Positions 1 through 8,742 of a DNA stretch of 58,839 nt are shown in pieces (positions within the stretch are counted from its first letter, which is position 1; every line of letters begins with the position of its first letter). Under the pieces are notes generated by a model, which was not told where the DNA came from, did not search any database, and was given only the letters and a program-made list of their open reading frames with translations. The position numbers were made by a program, and so were the translations under genes. Source of the stretch: Actinomadura soli (GTDB lineage Bacteria > Actinomycetota > Actinomycetes > Streptosporangiales > Streptosporangiaceae); NCBI RefSeq assembly GCF_005889715.1, contig NZ_VCKW01000014.1, positions 1 to 58,839 of the forward strand, written 5' to 3'.

Positions 1-261
1 ACCCAGCCCCGCCCTTATGCCCGCGTTAAGGATGGCCTGAGTGAGACTTATTCGGCTCTCGTCCGCCTGAGCCTCGGGGAGTCGCCCAGCGAGCCGCTCA
101 CCTGCGAAAACAAGGGAGGGAAGCCAGAGGAACAGGTCGGCACTGTCGATCTAGGTCGGCTAAGCCAACCTGTGCAGGCGCGTTAGGGGACGAGAGTGTT
201 GCGGGTCTTCGTCGCCGTGGGATCGTCCGCGACCTCGTTAAGGAAGTGTTGGGTTCGAGGG
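1..261. other. Left-edge segment without a confident gene
   Basis: The first 261 bases hold no complete gene. On the plus strand, reading from base 1, there is an open frame of 61 codons ending at a TAG at 184-186. It could be the C-terminal tail of a gene that starts outside the window. Its codons are less biased to G/C at the third position than in neighbouring genes, and I recognise no motif. The remaining bases to 261 show nothing clear. Confidence 0.3.
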
Positions 262-1104
262 TTAGGGGCGTGGTTTTACGGCGTAGGCGGTTAGGCGGGT
301 TGTTAGGCGTCGGGTGCTGACGTTGTGCCAGTCTGAGCGGCGGGGTGGCCAGGCGTAGCAGGGCAGGCCGTCGCTGATGAGGTCCTCGATGCCCGGCAGG
401 CCGAGTGACCCGGCGGCGAACTCGTACAGGGGGACGAGGCGCGGCACGATGATGCCGTAGTCGAGGGCGCGCGGGAGCGGGCCTTCGGCGGCGACGAGGT
501 CTTCGACGCGCAGGCCGCGCAGCGGGTATCGCTCGGGGAAGGCGCGGCGGAGGTCGAGGAAGAATCCGACCGTGCCGCTGCGGGGGTCGCCGAGGAGGCG
601 GCCGAGTGGGGCGAACGGGCCTAGGGCGAGGCGAGGGCGCGCGACCAGGGCGTGTGCGTACAGGACGCGGACCAGCGCGACGTTCATCATGAAGCGCTCG
701 GCGGGTAGTTCCGACAGGGCGAGCGTGCTGTTCTGGAGGTAACCGGTGACGACGCTGGCGTTATGGGCGCGGTACCAGGCGGCGGGCGATGGTTTGTGGA
801 GGAACTCTCCCCACAGCAAAACGCTGCGCGAGGACGGCTCGCCGTAGTGGCCATCGGCCAGCAGCGAGGCTTCGGTCTTGTCGCATAGAAGGCGGTCGTT
901 GACGGCACGCCACCAAGGGCTGCCCGGCGGGTCGCCGTTGGGTGGGTTCAGTACGCCGCGGGCGATCTCCCAGCGGAGGAAGCTCAGTTCCGCGCGGCCG
1001 TAGCGGTCACCGGCGTAGAAGTCGGCGGCTAGCCGCATGCGCGCGGCCGCGCCGTCCGCGATCCGCCGGACCCGCAGGGCGGCCGCGTGCGCCGCGTCGA
1101 TCAT
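262..1104 (-). CDS. Hypothetical protein, 280 aa
   Basis: I do not recognise this protein. The ATG at 1104 is chosen because GGGAGG lies six bases upstream on the minus strand; an earlier in-frame ATG at 1140 lacks a site. The protein is mixed helical and soluble-looking, rich in Arg, Leu and Trp, with no signal peptide or membrane segment. Its second half contains Pro-rich turns and ends in a basic tail. It has normal high-GC codon use, so it is probably real. It faces away from a small zinc-finger ORF and may be transcribed alone. Function unknown. Confidence 0.6.
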   Translation of the reverse strand: MIDAAHAAALRVRRIADGAAARMRLAADFYAGDRYGRAELSFLRWEIARGVLNPPNGDPPGSPWWRAVNDRLLCDKTEASLLADGHYGEPSSRSVLLWGEFLHKPSPAAWYRAHNASVVTGYLQNSTLALSELPAERFMMNVALVRVLYAHALVARPRLALGPFAPLGRLLGDPRSGTVGFFLDLRRAFPERYPLRGLRVEDLVAAEGPLPRALDYGIIVPRLVPLYEFAAGSLGLPGIEDLISDGLPCYAWPPRRSDWHNVSTRRLTTRLTAYAVKPRP

Positions 1105-1190
1105 GCCTGGCCTCCCGGAACCCATTCCGCCTGCCTTCACCCACGGACGCGTCCCGGTCGCGGGTTCAACCTCTAAGATGAAAGCCGGGG

Positions 1191-1313
1191 GTGGTGGACG
1201 TGGGCAAGCACAACAAGCCGGCGACGCGAGCCTGCCCCGGCTGCAACGGGACCGGCACGAGCACCGCCAGTGGCGAGAAGTGCAACGTCTGCCGCGGTAC
1301 GGGACGTATCTGA
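1191..1313 (+). CDS. Small DnaJ-type zinc-finger protein, about 40 aa
   Basis: A short frame encodes two CxxCxGxG motifs, CPGCNGTG and CNVCRGTG, separated by about nine residues and ending a few residues later. This is the zinc-binding repeat of the DnaJ central domain, here as a free-standing mini-protein. Start candidates are GTG at 1191, 1194 and 1200, after a G-rich stretch that could serve as a ribosome site; an in-frame stop at 1179-1181 closes the frame upstream. It lies between two minus-strand genes on the opposite strand. Very small one-finger proteins of this type are common in actinomycetes. A role in binding RNA or protein partners is only a guess. Confidence 0.6.
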   Translation: MVDVGKHNKPATRACPGCNGTGTSTASGEKCNVCRGTGRI

Positions 1314-1331
1314 CAACGCGCCCGCCGGGGG

Positions 1332-2183
1332 TCAGCGGGGGCCGCTCAGGCCGGACACGGCGCGCAGTCTGCCGGGGCGCAGGCCGGCCAAGGCTTCGGA
1401 CGTGGCGTCGTCTGCGGGCAGGTAGGTGACGAGGACCTGGTCGTCGCCCGCCGGCAGTTCGAGGGTCTCGTACGCCAGTCGCAGCTCACCTACGTCGGGA
1501 TGGACGAACCGTTCGACGCCCGAGCGCCGGGGCAGCCGTGGAGGGGCCTTGCCGCGCTCGCCGAACGGCGCGCCGGCGGTGATGATCAGCTCGTCGACGA
1601 GTCGTGTGAGATGCGTGTTGCCGGATGGGAAGGCGGCTCGGAGGCCGGCCACGCGTTCGTCGGCGACGCGGTCCCAGTCGGGGTAGACGGTTCTGGCGCG
1701 GGTGTCGGTGAAGACGTAGCGGACGAGGTTCGGCGGGTCTCCGTCGAGGAGTCCTACGGGGCCGGCGAGGCGTTCGTAGCCGTCCGTCCGGGCGAGCACG
1801 TCGCCGAGCATGTTGACGACGATCGCGGGGGTCGGTTCTAGGCGTTCCAGCAGCATCCGGACGGTCGGACGCACCGAGTCGGCGGGCGGCCTCGGGCAGC
1901 ACTCCCCATCGTCGGACTTGGACAGGATGCGCAGATGGACGCGTTCGTCCGGGGTCATGCGGAGCGCGTCGGCGAGCGAGCCGAGGACCGCCGGCGACGG
2001 GTGGCGGTCGCGGCCCTGCTCGAGCCGCGCGAGGTACTCGACGCTGAGCCCGGCGAGTGTGGCGAGCTCGGAGCGGCGCAGGCCCGGCGTCCGGCGGCGT
2101 CCCCCTTCGGGCAGCCCGACCTGCGCGGGCGTGACGGCCTCGCGGCACGCGCGCAGGAAACCGCCTAGCTGGTTGTCGCTCAC
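1332..2183 (-). CDS. XRE-family regulator with MmyB-like ligand-binding domain
   Basis: A 283-residue regulator. An XRE helix-turn-helix occupies about residues 30-60 (LRRSELATLAGLSVEYLARL). The rest is the MmyB-like sensor domain typical of these actinobacterial regulators, with the characteristic TPAIVVNMLGDVLART and NLVRYVFTD blocks. The start is the GTG at 2183 with only a weak upstream site. It is divergent from an FMN reductase gene 124 bases away; this regulator/oxidoreductase pairing is very common, so it probably represses the neighbour and itself through the shared intergenic region. The ligand is unknown. Confidence 0.88.
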   Translation of the reverse strand: MSDNQLGGFLRACREAVTPAQVGLPEGGRRRTPGLRRSELATLAGLSVEYLARLEQGRDRHPSPAVLGSLADALRMTPDERVHLRILSKSDDGECCPRPPADSVRPTVRMLLERLEPTPAIVVNMLGDVLARTDGYERLAGPVGLLDGDPPNLVRYVFTDTRARTVYPDWDRVADERVAGLRAAFPSGNTHLTRLVDELIITAGAPFGERGKAPPRLPRRSGVERFVHPDVGELRLAYETLELPAGDDQVLVTYLPADDATSEALAGLRPGRLRAVSGLSGPR

Positions 2184-2208
2184 GTCCGCAACGTACCAAG
2201 TAGCGGAC
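2184..2208. promoter_or_regulatory. Inverted repeat, candidate operator for the XRE regulator
   Basis: GTCCGC (2184-2189) and GCGGAC (2203-2208) form a 6+6 inverted repeat with a 13-base spacer. Inside the spacer is TACCAAGTA, itself a short palindrome. It abuts the regulator's start codon and lies in the divergent spacer, where an autoregulatory operator would be expected. Binding is inferred. Confidence 0.45.
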
Positions 2209-2307
2209 GCCCGGATCGTGGCCCTGTCAGTGCCTGTCTAAGCCCGGCCTCCCTCGTGGACGCGTGCCCGGCCAACGTGGAAGCACCGACCACGAAGGAG
2301 CACACAA

Positions 2308-2901
2308 ATGGCACTCGATCTCGTCGTCATCGTCGCCAGCGTCAGGGAGGGCCGGTACGGGCCTCATTTCGCGAACTGGTTCGCAGAGCGCGCGCGGAAG
2401 CACGGGTCGTTCGACGTGGACGTCATCGACCTTGCCGATGTCGCGCTGCCGCCCGCCCTCCCGGCTGGTCCGGAGCAGTTCGAGGCGGGCGACGGCCGTA
2501 CGCCCGCCATGGCGGACCTCGCGCGGCGACTGGACGGCGCGGACGCGTTCGTCGTCGTGACGCCCGAGTACAACCACAGCTATCCGGCGTCGATCAAGCA
2601 CCTCATCGACTGGCACCAGTCCGAGTGGCACGCCAAGCCCGTCGGGTTCGTCTCCTACGGCGGGAGGGGCGGCGGGCTGCGGGCGGTCGAGCACCTCCGG
2701 CAGGTGTTCACCGAGACGCATTCGGTGCTCGTCCGCGACCAGGTCAGCTTCGATCAGCACTGGGGGCTCGTCGACGAGGACGGGAACCTGCTCGACCCGG
2801 ACGGCCCCGACGCCGCCGCGAAGACGCTTCTGGACCAGTTGCACTGGTGGGCCTCCGTTCTGCATGAGGCGCGCTGCGAAATGCCCTACACGGCCGCCTG
2901 A
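2308..2901 (+). CDS. NAD(P)H-dependent FMN reductase
   Basis: A 197-residue flavodoxin-like protein of the NADPH-dependent FMN reductase family. It has the N-terminal phosphate-binding region ASVREGRYG (10-18), the PEYN motif (86-89) followed by SYPASIKHLIDW, and the SYGGRGGG loop (116-123) that contacts flavin. Length is normal for the family. The ATG at 2308 follows AAGGAG at eight-base spacing. It probably reduces free flavin, quinones or electrophiles in the cytoplasm with NAD(P)H. The divergent XRE regulator suggests induction by a small molecule. The exact substrate cannot be read from sequence. Confidence 0.9.
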   Translation: MALDLVVIVASVREGRYGPHFANWFAERARKHGSFDVDVIDLADVALPPALPAGPEQFEAGDGRTPAMADLARRLDGADAFVVVTPEYNHSYPASIKHLIDWHQSEWHAKPVGFVSYGGRGGGLRAVEHLRQVFTETHSVLVRDQVSFDQHWGLVDEDGNLLDPDGPDAAAKTLLDQLHWWASVLHEARCEMPYTAA

Positions 2902-3006
2902 GGCCCGGGGGCGGGGGCCCGGCGCCCGGCGGTGGGGGTCCGAACGCGTCCGCCGGGCGGCATGCGGGTGAAGATCGTGAAGCGGGAGGACGGGGACGCC
3001 TCCGAG

Positions 3007-4731
3007 ATGGTTGAATCACGTCCCATGTGGCACTCGTCACAACGATCTTCCCCGTGGCGGCAGTGGTATCAGCCGGGCGTTCCCGGCGAATTAGACATTC
3101 CAGACATTCCTGTTACGCAGCTTCTCGACGACGCGGCGGAGCGGTATCCGCGGCGGCCCGCGCTCCTCTTCTTCGGCCGCCGGACCACCTACCGGGAGCT
3201 GCGCGCGGCCGTGGACCGGTTCGCCGACGGCCTCCACCGGCTCGGTGTCCAGCCCGGCGACCGGGTGGCGCTGATCCTGCCGAACTGCCCGCAGCAGGTC
3301 ATCGCGTTCTACGGGGTGCTGCGCCGGGGCGCGATCGCGGTGCAGCACAACCCGCTGTACACCGAGGAGGAGATGCTCCACCAGCTCGCGGACAGCGGTG
3401 CCCGCGCCGCCGTCGTGCTGGATCGTTCCTACGCGACGGTGCGCGCGGTCCGCGCCGAGCTCCCGCTTGAGCACATCGTCGTGACGTCGCTGGCCGACTT
3501 CCTGCCGGCGGCCAAGCGGATCGCGCTGCGGCTCCCACTGGCGCGGGCGCGGCGGCGGCGGGCGGCCATCACCGCGGACGTGCCGGACGATCCCGGCGTC
3601 ATCCCTTTCAGCGAAATGCAGCGGCAGCCGCAGGGGCCCGTGCGGCAATTGGAAATCGAGCCGTCGCGGCAACTCGCGGCCATTCAATACACGGGCGGGA
3701 CAGAAGGGCGTCCCAAGGGCGCCATGCTCACGCACCGGAATCTCGTCGCGAACGCCTGCCAGCAGCACGCGTGGGACCGCGAGAGCCGTCCGGGCGAGGA
3801 TGTGACGCTGGCGGTCCTGCCGCTGTTCCACTCGTTCGGGTTGATGAGCTGCCTCGTCGCGCCGGTGATGACGGCCGGGGCGGTGGTCCTGCTCCCGCGT
3901 TTCGACGCCGACCGCATGCTCGGTGCCATCCGCAAGTACCGTCCGACCATCTTCCCCGGGGTGCCGACGCTCTACGAGCAACTGCTCGACAGCCCGCGGT
4001 TCCTGCCGTCCGACCTGAACTCGCTGCGCGTCTTCATCTCGGGCGCGATGGGCCTCGGGCAGAGCACCATCGACCGGCTCGAACGGGTGGGCGCCAAGGG
4101 GCTGATCAACTGTTATGGGCTGACGGAGGCGTCCCCTGCCGTCAGCGCGAACCCGCTGGGTGGCAAGGCGCGGAACCTGAGCGTCGGGCTACCGCTCCCC
4201 TTGACCGAGGCCGTCATCGTCGACCAGGACGAGCCGACGAGGGTTCTGCCGCCGGGCGAGCCTGGCGAACTGGTCGTCCGCGGGCCGCAGGTGTTCGCCG
4301 GCTACTGGAACGCGCCGCTCGCCACCGCGCAGAGCCTGTCGAAGGGGTGGCTCCGCACGGGCGACATAGCGGTGATGGACGAGGACGGCTTCTTCACGAT
4401 CCTGGAACGCCAGCGCGACATGATCAAGGTCAGCGGGTTCAGTGTCTTCCCGACGGAGGTGGAGAGAATCCTGCGGCGCCATCCGGCCGTCCACGACTGC
4501 GCGGTGGTCGGCGTGCCGGACGCCCGGCGCGGGGAGCGCATCATCGCGCACGTGGTGGAGCACCCGGCTTACCTTTTCTCGGCGGACGAACTGCGGCGCC
4601 ACTGCGAACGCTACCTTTCGCATTACAAAGTGCCCGCGGAATTCCGTCCGCGGACGGAGCTGCCCCGCAACGTCCTAGGGAAGGTCGTCCGGCGGCGGCT
4701 CCGCGACGAGATCGTCAACTCGCCCGCGTAG
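3007..4731 (+). CDS. Fatty acyl-CoA ligase / AMP-dependent synthetase
   Basis: An ANL-superfamily adenylating enzyme of about 574 residues. Signature blocks are present in order: the ATP loop YTGGTEGRPKGAM (from residue 228, with Gly-Gly-Thr-Glu in place of the usual Ser-Gly-Thr-Thr), YGLTEA near 370, GWLRTGD near 447, RQRDMIKVSGFSVFP, and the C-terminal PRNVLGKVVRR with catalytic Lys559. It activates a carboxylic acid, probably a medium or long fatty acid, to the acyl-adenylate and then acyl-CoA. ATG codons at 3007 and 3025 are the likely starts; an upstream in-frame ATG at 2962 exists but reads through low-similarity sequence. It may be monocistronic. Confidence 0.88.
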   Translation: MVESRPMWHSSQRSSPWRQWYQPGVPGELDIPDIPVTQLLDDAAERYPRRPALLFFGRRTTYRELRAAVDRFADGLHRLGVQPGDRVALILPNCPQQVIAFYGVLRRGAIAVQHNPLYTEEEMLHQLADSGARAAVVLDRSYATVRAVRAELPLEHIVVTSLADFLPAAKRIALRLPLARARRRRAAITADVPDDPGVIPFSEMQRQPQGPVRQLEIEPSRQLAAIQYTGGTEGRPKGAMLTHRNLVANACQQHAWDRESRPGEDVTLAVLPLFHSFGLMSCLVAPVMTAGAVVLLPRFDADRMLGAIRKYRPTIFPGVPTLYEQLLDSPRFLPSDLNSLRVFISGAMGLGQSTIDRLERVGAKGLINCYGLTEASPAVSANPLGGKARNLSVGLPLPLTEAVIVDQDEPTRVLPPGEPGELVVRGPQVFAGYWNAPLATAQSLSKGWLRTGDIAVMDEDGFFTILERQRDMIKVSGFSVFPTEVERILRRHPAVHDCAVVGVPDARRGERIIAHVVEHPAYLFSADELRRHCERYLSHYKVPAEFRPRTELPRNVLGKVVRRRLRDEIVNSPA

Positions 4732-4745
4732 CCCGGCGAACCCTG

Positions 4746-4787
4746 GTGCATGGGTGGTGGGCTCGCGTGCACGGGTGGTGGGCTCGT
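4746..4787 (+). repeat. 21-bp tandem direct repeat, two copies
   Basis: Two adjacent 21-base copies (4746-4766 and 4767-4787) share GTGCAYGGGTGGTGGGCTCG, differing at one internal position and at the last base. They sit in the 88-base gap between the acyl-CoA ligase stop and the phosphotransferase start. It may be a slipped-strand duplication or a binding site. Confidence 0.8.
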
Positions 4788-4819
4788 TGGTGTGGGCGTG
4801 ACCGTTCCGTGCCGGGTGG

Positions 4820-5755
4820 TTGACTGGGCGGGTGCACACCGAGACCGTCCAGCCAGGGCTGTTGGCCCGGCTCATTGAGATCGGGCGCGAGTCGGCGGGC
4901 CACGTCACGTCTACGCCTTCCGCAGCGGCGGAGCCGGAGACGCTGTACGACCGGCACGGTGTGCTCGTGGTACGCGTCGGCGACCTGGCGGTGAAGCTGC
5001 ATCAGGCCGACCGTGAGCACGGGGCCCCATTCCTCGAACGGATACGGCTGGCGGCCACCGTCCCGGACGTTCTGGTCGCTCCGCTGGGCCCGCCGCTCGA
5101 CGTCGACGGACGGACGGTCACCGTCTACCCCTACGGCGAGCCGGTGGATCCGCAGCAGAAACTGCCCTGGGAGGAGGGTGCGCGGCTTCTGGCGGCGCTC
5201 CACTCCACGACGGTTCCGGCAGACGCGCCGTCTTGGGGACGTCCTGCGCGCGTGGCCCGCCGGGTCTCGGAACTGGGGCACGGCCCTGCCGTGGACGTAG
5301 TGCGGCGTGCATTCGCCACTCTCCCCGCCTGGATCCGAGGCGAAAACGGCGACGGGCCTCCTGACGCTGCGGAATACCTCATCCATGGGGACTGGCACCT
5401 CGGCCAGATGGTCCGCGCACAGGACGGACGGTGGCGGCTCATCGACATCGAAGACCTCGGCAGAGGCGACCCCGCCTGGGACCTCGCGCGTCCGGCCGCG
5501 CTCTATTCGGCGGGTGTTCTGCACCCCGATGAGTGGAGCCGCTTCCTGGGCGCGTACCAGGAAGCGGGCGGCCCAGCTGTCCCGGCGGAGGGCGACCCAT
5601 GGACGTCCCTGGACGTGCCCGCGCGAAGTCTTGCGATCCAGATAGCCGCCACGTGCGTCATATCCGCGGAAAGGGAGGACCGGCCACTGAACGAGCCGGA
5701 GCAGGCGATGGTCGACGCCTGCGGAAGAATATCGGCGGCGGGGGACGCGGCATGA
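4820..5755 (+). CDS. Aminoglycoside-phosphotransferase-family kinase
   Basis: A 311-residue (from TTG 4820) or 307-residue (from GTG 4832) kinase-fold protein. The catalytic loop HGDWHLGQM starts at residue 189 with Asp191 as base, and the metal-binding IDIEDLGRGDPAWDLA follows near 207. These are the hallmarks of the APH/choline-kinase family. The N-lobe Lys is in LAVKLH. It transfers phosphate from ATP to a small hydroxyl compound; family membership alone does not show antibiotic resistance. Start choice is unsure because no strong ribosome site is visible. A tandem repeat lies just upstream and a zinc-finger gene follows 67 bases downstream on the same strand. Confidence 0.8.
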   Translation: MTGRVHTETVQPGLLARLIEIGRESAGHVTSTPSAAAEPETLYDRHGVLVVRVGDLAVKLHQADREHGAPFLERIRLAATVPDVLVAPLGPPLDVDGRTVTVYPYGEPVDPQQKLPWEEGARLLAALHSTTVPADAPSWGRPARVARRVSELGHGPAVDVVRRAFATLPAWIRGENGDGPPDAAEYLIHGDWHLGQMVRAQDGRWRLIDIEDLGRGDPAWDLARPAALYSAGVLHPDEWSRFLGAYQEAGGPAVPAEGDPWTSLDVPARSLAIQIAATCVISAEREDRPLNEPEQAMVDACGRISAAGDAA

Positions 5756-5822
5756 CGTGGCGCGAAACCTGCCCTACATTTAGCCTCTACCTGGGGATCC
5801 ATACTGGAAGGAAGACAAGGCG

Positions 5823-6092
5823 ATGCACTGCCCTAAGTGTCGTGGCGTGATGCGGACCTACACCCGCAGCGGAGTCCACATCGAGCAATGTGACAGCTGT
5901 CGGGGCATCTTCCTCGACTACGGCGAACTTGAGGCCCTGGCGCAGATGGAGTCGCAGTACCGCGCGGCGCCTCCGCCCGCCGCGGCGCCGGGGTGGGGAG
6001 CCGCCCCGCAGGTGCAGCACCATCACCACCACGGTGCGCGTCACCACCGCCCCCACGGGGGGAGCGTCTTCCACATGCTCTTCACCACCTGA
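5823..6092 (+). CDS. TFIIB-type zinc-ribbon protein with His-rich tail
   Basis: An 89-residue protein. C3/C6 (CPKC) and C23/C26 (CDSC) form a zinc ribbon of the zf-TFIIB family, followed by the family's typical RGIFLDYGELEAL. After an Ala/Pro linker the C-terminus carries a dense histidine tract (about 65-80) that could hold extra metal. The ATG at 5823 follows GGAAGGA. Function of this family is unknown; nucleic-acid or metal binding is an inference. It converges with the RNA-repair operon and is separated from it by a strong hairpin. Confidence 0.8.
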   Translation: MHCPKCRGVMRTYTRSGVHIEQCDSCRGIFLDYGELEALAQMESQYRAAPPPAAAPGWGAAPQVQHHHHHGARHHRPHGGSVFHMLFTT

Positions 6093-6126
6093 CCGGTTCC
6101 GCACGAGCCGCTCAGGCGACGGTTCG

Positions 6127-6167
6127 GCGCGGCCCGCCGCCTAGGAACGCCTAGGGGCGGGCCGCGC
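6127..6167. terminator. Strong bidirectional hairpin terminator
   Basis: GCGCGGCCCGCC (6127-6138) pairs perfectly with GGCGGGCCGCGC (6156-6167). After a single bulged G, the stem continues with CCTAGG/CCTAGG around an AACG loop, giving 18 base pairs. It lies between convergent genes, so it likely ends both transcripts. There is no long T tract, as is usual in high-GC actinomycetes. Confidence 0.85.
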
Positions 6168-6186
6168 GTCTGCAATCGAAGGGCCT

Positions 6187-8742
6187 CTACAGGCGCGGGT
6201 CGACGGGCTCGGACTCCAATGCCAGGACGGCGAAGACCGCCTGATGCACGCGCCAGAGCGGTTCGCCCCCGGTGAGCCTGTCGAGCGCCTCAACGCCGAG
6301 TGCGTGCTCCCGCATCGCCAGCGATCGCTTGCGGCCGAGCGACCTACCGCGCAGTCGGTCGAGGTTCTCCGGCTCGCCGTAGTCCGGGCCGTAGATGATG
6401 CGCAGGTATTCGGGGCCGCGGCATTTGACGCCGGGCTGGACCCGCCTGTCGTCCGGCAACGGCCCCAGCGGCTTGACGACCATGCCCTCGCCGCCCGCGG
6501 CGGTGAGCTTCTCCCACCATTCGGTGACGGCGCCCTCCGATTCCGGCGAGTTCAGGTCGGCGGTCACCGAGCCCGTCCGCTGGACGAGGCCGCTCGGGTC
6601 ACAATCTGCGAGCCGTCCGGCCATGGACATGTGCCAGTCGTGTTCGCGTGCCACGGCCCAGGAGCGGCCTTCTCCGGCGAGGATCTGGAACGGCGCGAGC
6701 CGTAGGCCGGTGAGGCCGTCGACCGTCCAGCAGTAGCGCGCGTAGGCGTCGCGGAAGCGGGACGCGTTGGCGGCGCGCCGGTCGATGTGCTCCCGGAGGC
6801 CGCCGACGTCGAGGCCGCGTCCTTCCGCTCTCGCGAGGAGGCCGGACGCCATCGGCAAGGCCGCGCGTGCGGCCGCGCCGGTCGCGGCGTACTGCGTGCG
6901 GATGAGGTCCATGGCCTTGGCCGACCACGGCAGCAGTTCGCTGTCGATGACGAGCCATCCGGTGCCGAGCTCTTCCCAGAGCCCTGCGGCGCCTATGGCG
7001 GAACGGAGCCGGTCCAGTACCTCGGTCGTGCGCGACGGGTCGCGGAAGAAGGAACGTCCGGTGCGGGTGTAGACGGCGCCGGTCGTCCCGTCGTTCACGC
7101 CGAAGCGGTCTGCGGCGATCGACGCGTCGCGGCAGACGACGACTATGGCCCGTGAGCCCATGTGCTTCTCTTCGCACACAACGCGGTCGACGCCCTTGTC
7201 CCGGTACGCGGCGAGGGCCTCGGCGGGATGCTCCAGGTATCCGGGCAGCGACGACGTCTCGGCCGGGGCCATGGTGGGCGGCAGGTAGACGAGCCAGCGC
7301 GGGTCCACCGCGAACCGGCTCATCACCTCCAGCGCCGCCAGCGCGTTCTCCTCCCGGACGGCGACGCGGCCCATCAGGCGGGTCTCGACACCCTGCGCGC
7401 CGAGCACGTCCTCGATCTTCAGGACCTCGTCCTCCCGGTGAGCGCCCGCCGCGGCGCCGGCCGGGGCGTTCAGGGGGCGCGTCGGCTCGTACCAGACCTG
7501 CCGGGCCGGGACGGAGACCAGCTCACGCTCGGGATAGCGCAGCGCGGTCAGCTTCCCGCCGAACACCGCTCCGGTGTCGAGGCAGATCGTGTTGTTGATC
7601 CATTCCGCCTCGGGGACGGGCGTGTGCCCGTACACGACCATGGCCTTGCCCCGGTAGTCGCGCGCCCACGGGTACCGCACGGGCAGGCCGTACTCGTCGG
7701 TCTCCCCCGTGGTGTCGCCGTAGAGCGCGAACGACCGGACACGGCCGGACGCACGCCCGTGGTACTCCTCCTTCAGCCCGGCATGGGCCACGACCAGGCG
7801 GCCGTCATCCAGGACGTAGTGGCTGATGAGGCCGTCCATGAAGCGGAGTGCGTCGTCGCGGAACTCGTCCGGTACCGCGGAGAGCTGCTCCAGCGACTCG
7901 GCGAGGCCGTGCGCTACGCGGACCTTGCGCCCGCGTAGGGCGCGGACGAGTTTCGCCTCGTGGTTGCCCGAGACGCAGAGCGCGTTGCCTGCGGCCACCA
8001 TGCCCATCACGAGGCGCAGCACGCCCGGCGAATCCGGTCCGCGGTCGACGAGGTCGCCGACGAAGACGGCCGTGCGCCTACCGGGATGGTTCGCGCCCAC
8101 GGCGAGCCCCTGCGGGTCGCGGTCGATCTCGTAGCCGAGACCGGAGAGGAGGTCCTCCAGCTCGGCGCGGCAGCCGTGCACGTCGCCGAGGATGTCGAAC
8201 GGCCCGGCCAGCTCCCGCCTGTCGTTCCACGCCTTCTCGTACGCGACCGTCGCGGCGTCGATCTCCTCGACGCCGGTCAGCACGTGGACGCGGCGGAACT
8301 CGCGCGCCAGCGACCGCATCCCGCGCCTCAGTTCGCGCCGCTGGCGCGGGATCACATGCGGAGGCAGGTTCCGATCCGGGCGGACGGCGTTCCGGTCGGC
8401 AGCGACGCTCTCAGGGACGTCCAGCACGATCGCGACGGACATCACGTCGTGGTCCTTGGCGATCCGCAGCAGCGACTGCCGCGCCGCGCTCTGCACGTTG
8501 GTGGCGTCGACCACGGTCAGCAGGCCGCGCCGCAGCCGCTTGGCCACGATGTAGTGCAGCAGGTCGAACGCGTCGCCGGTCGCGGACTGGTCGTTCTCGT
8601 CGTCCGACACGACGCCGCGGCAGTGGTCGGACGAGATCACCTGCGTCGGCCGGAAATGCTTGCGCGCGAAGTACGACTTGCCCGAACCGGTCACGCCGAC
8701 CAGCACGACCAGGCCCATCTCCGGGACCCTGATCTCCGTCAT
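6187..8742 (-). CDS. pnkp: Pnkp: bacterial RNA-repair kinase-phosphatase-ligase
   Basis: An 851-residue three-domain RNA end-healing and sealing enzyme. The 5'-kinase domain starts with P-loop GVTGSGKS (16-23) followed by the VISSDHCRG and SDDENDQSAT blocks. The calcineurin-like phosphatase has GDVHG (186-190), GDLVDRG, GNHEAK, AHAGL and YGHTP. The C-terminal ligase-type adenylyltransferase has EEKHMGSR with nucleophile Lys526 and EGMVVKPL. All catalytic motifs look intact. The family heals 2',3'-phosphate and 5'-OH ends of cleaved RNA, and seals them when complexed with Hen1. The ATG at 8742 overlaps the hen1 stop by four bases (ATGA), so the two are translationally coupled. Confidence 0.95.
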   Translation of the reverse strand: MTEIRVPEMGLVVLVGVTGSGKSYFARKHFRPTQVISSDHCRGVVSDDENDQSATGDAFDLLHYIVAKRLRRGLLTVVDATNVQSAARQSLLRIAKDHDVMSVAIVLDVPESVAADRNAVRPDRNLPPHVIPRQRRELRRGMRSLAREFRRVHVLTGVEEIDAATVAYEKAWNDRRELAGPFDILGDVHGCRAELEDLLSGLGYEIDRDPQGLAVGANHPGRRTAVFVGDLVDRGPDSPGVLRLVMGMVAAGNALCVSGNHEAKLVRALRGRKVRVAHGLAESLEQLSAVPDEFRDDALRFMDGLISHYVLDDGRLVVAHAGLKEEYHGRASGRVRSFALYGDTTGETDEYGLPVRYPWARDYRGKAMVVYGHTPVPEAEWINNTICLDTGAVFGGKLTALRYPERELVSVPARQVWYEPTRPLNAPAGAAAGAHREDEVLKIEDVLGAQGVETRLMGRVAVREENALAALEVMSRFAVDPRWLVYLPPTMAPAETSSLPGYLEHPAEALAAYRDKGVDRVVCEEKHMGSRAIVVVCRDASIAADRFGVNDGTTGAVYTRTGRSFFRDPSRTTEVLDRLRSAIGAAGLWEELGTGWLVIDSELLPWSAKAMDLIRTQYAATGAAARAALPMASGLLARAEGRGLDVGGLREHIDRRAANASRFRDAYARYCWTVDGLTGLRLAPFQILAGEGRSWAVAREHDWHMSMAGRLADCDPSGLVQRTGSVTADLNSPESEGAVTEWWEKLTAAGGEGMVVKPLGPLPDDRRVQPGVKCRGPEYLRIIYGPDYGEPENLDRLRGRSLGRKRSLAMREHALGVEALDRLTGGEPLWRVHQAVFAVLALESEPVDPRL

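Noticed and set aside
100..260. tRNA-like GGTTCGAG sequence near the left edge
   Set aside because: No acceptor or anticodon stems could be folded around it.
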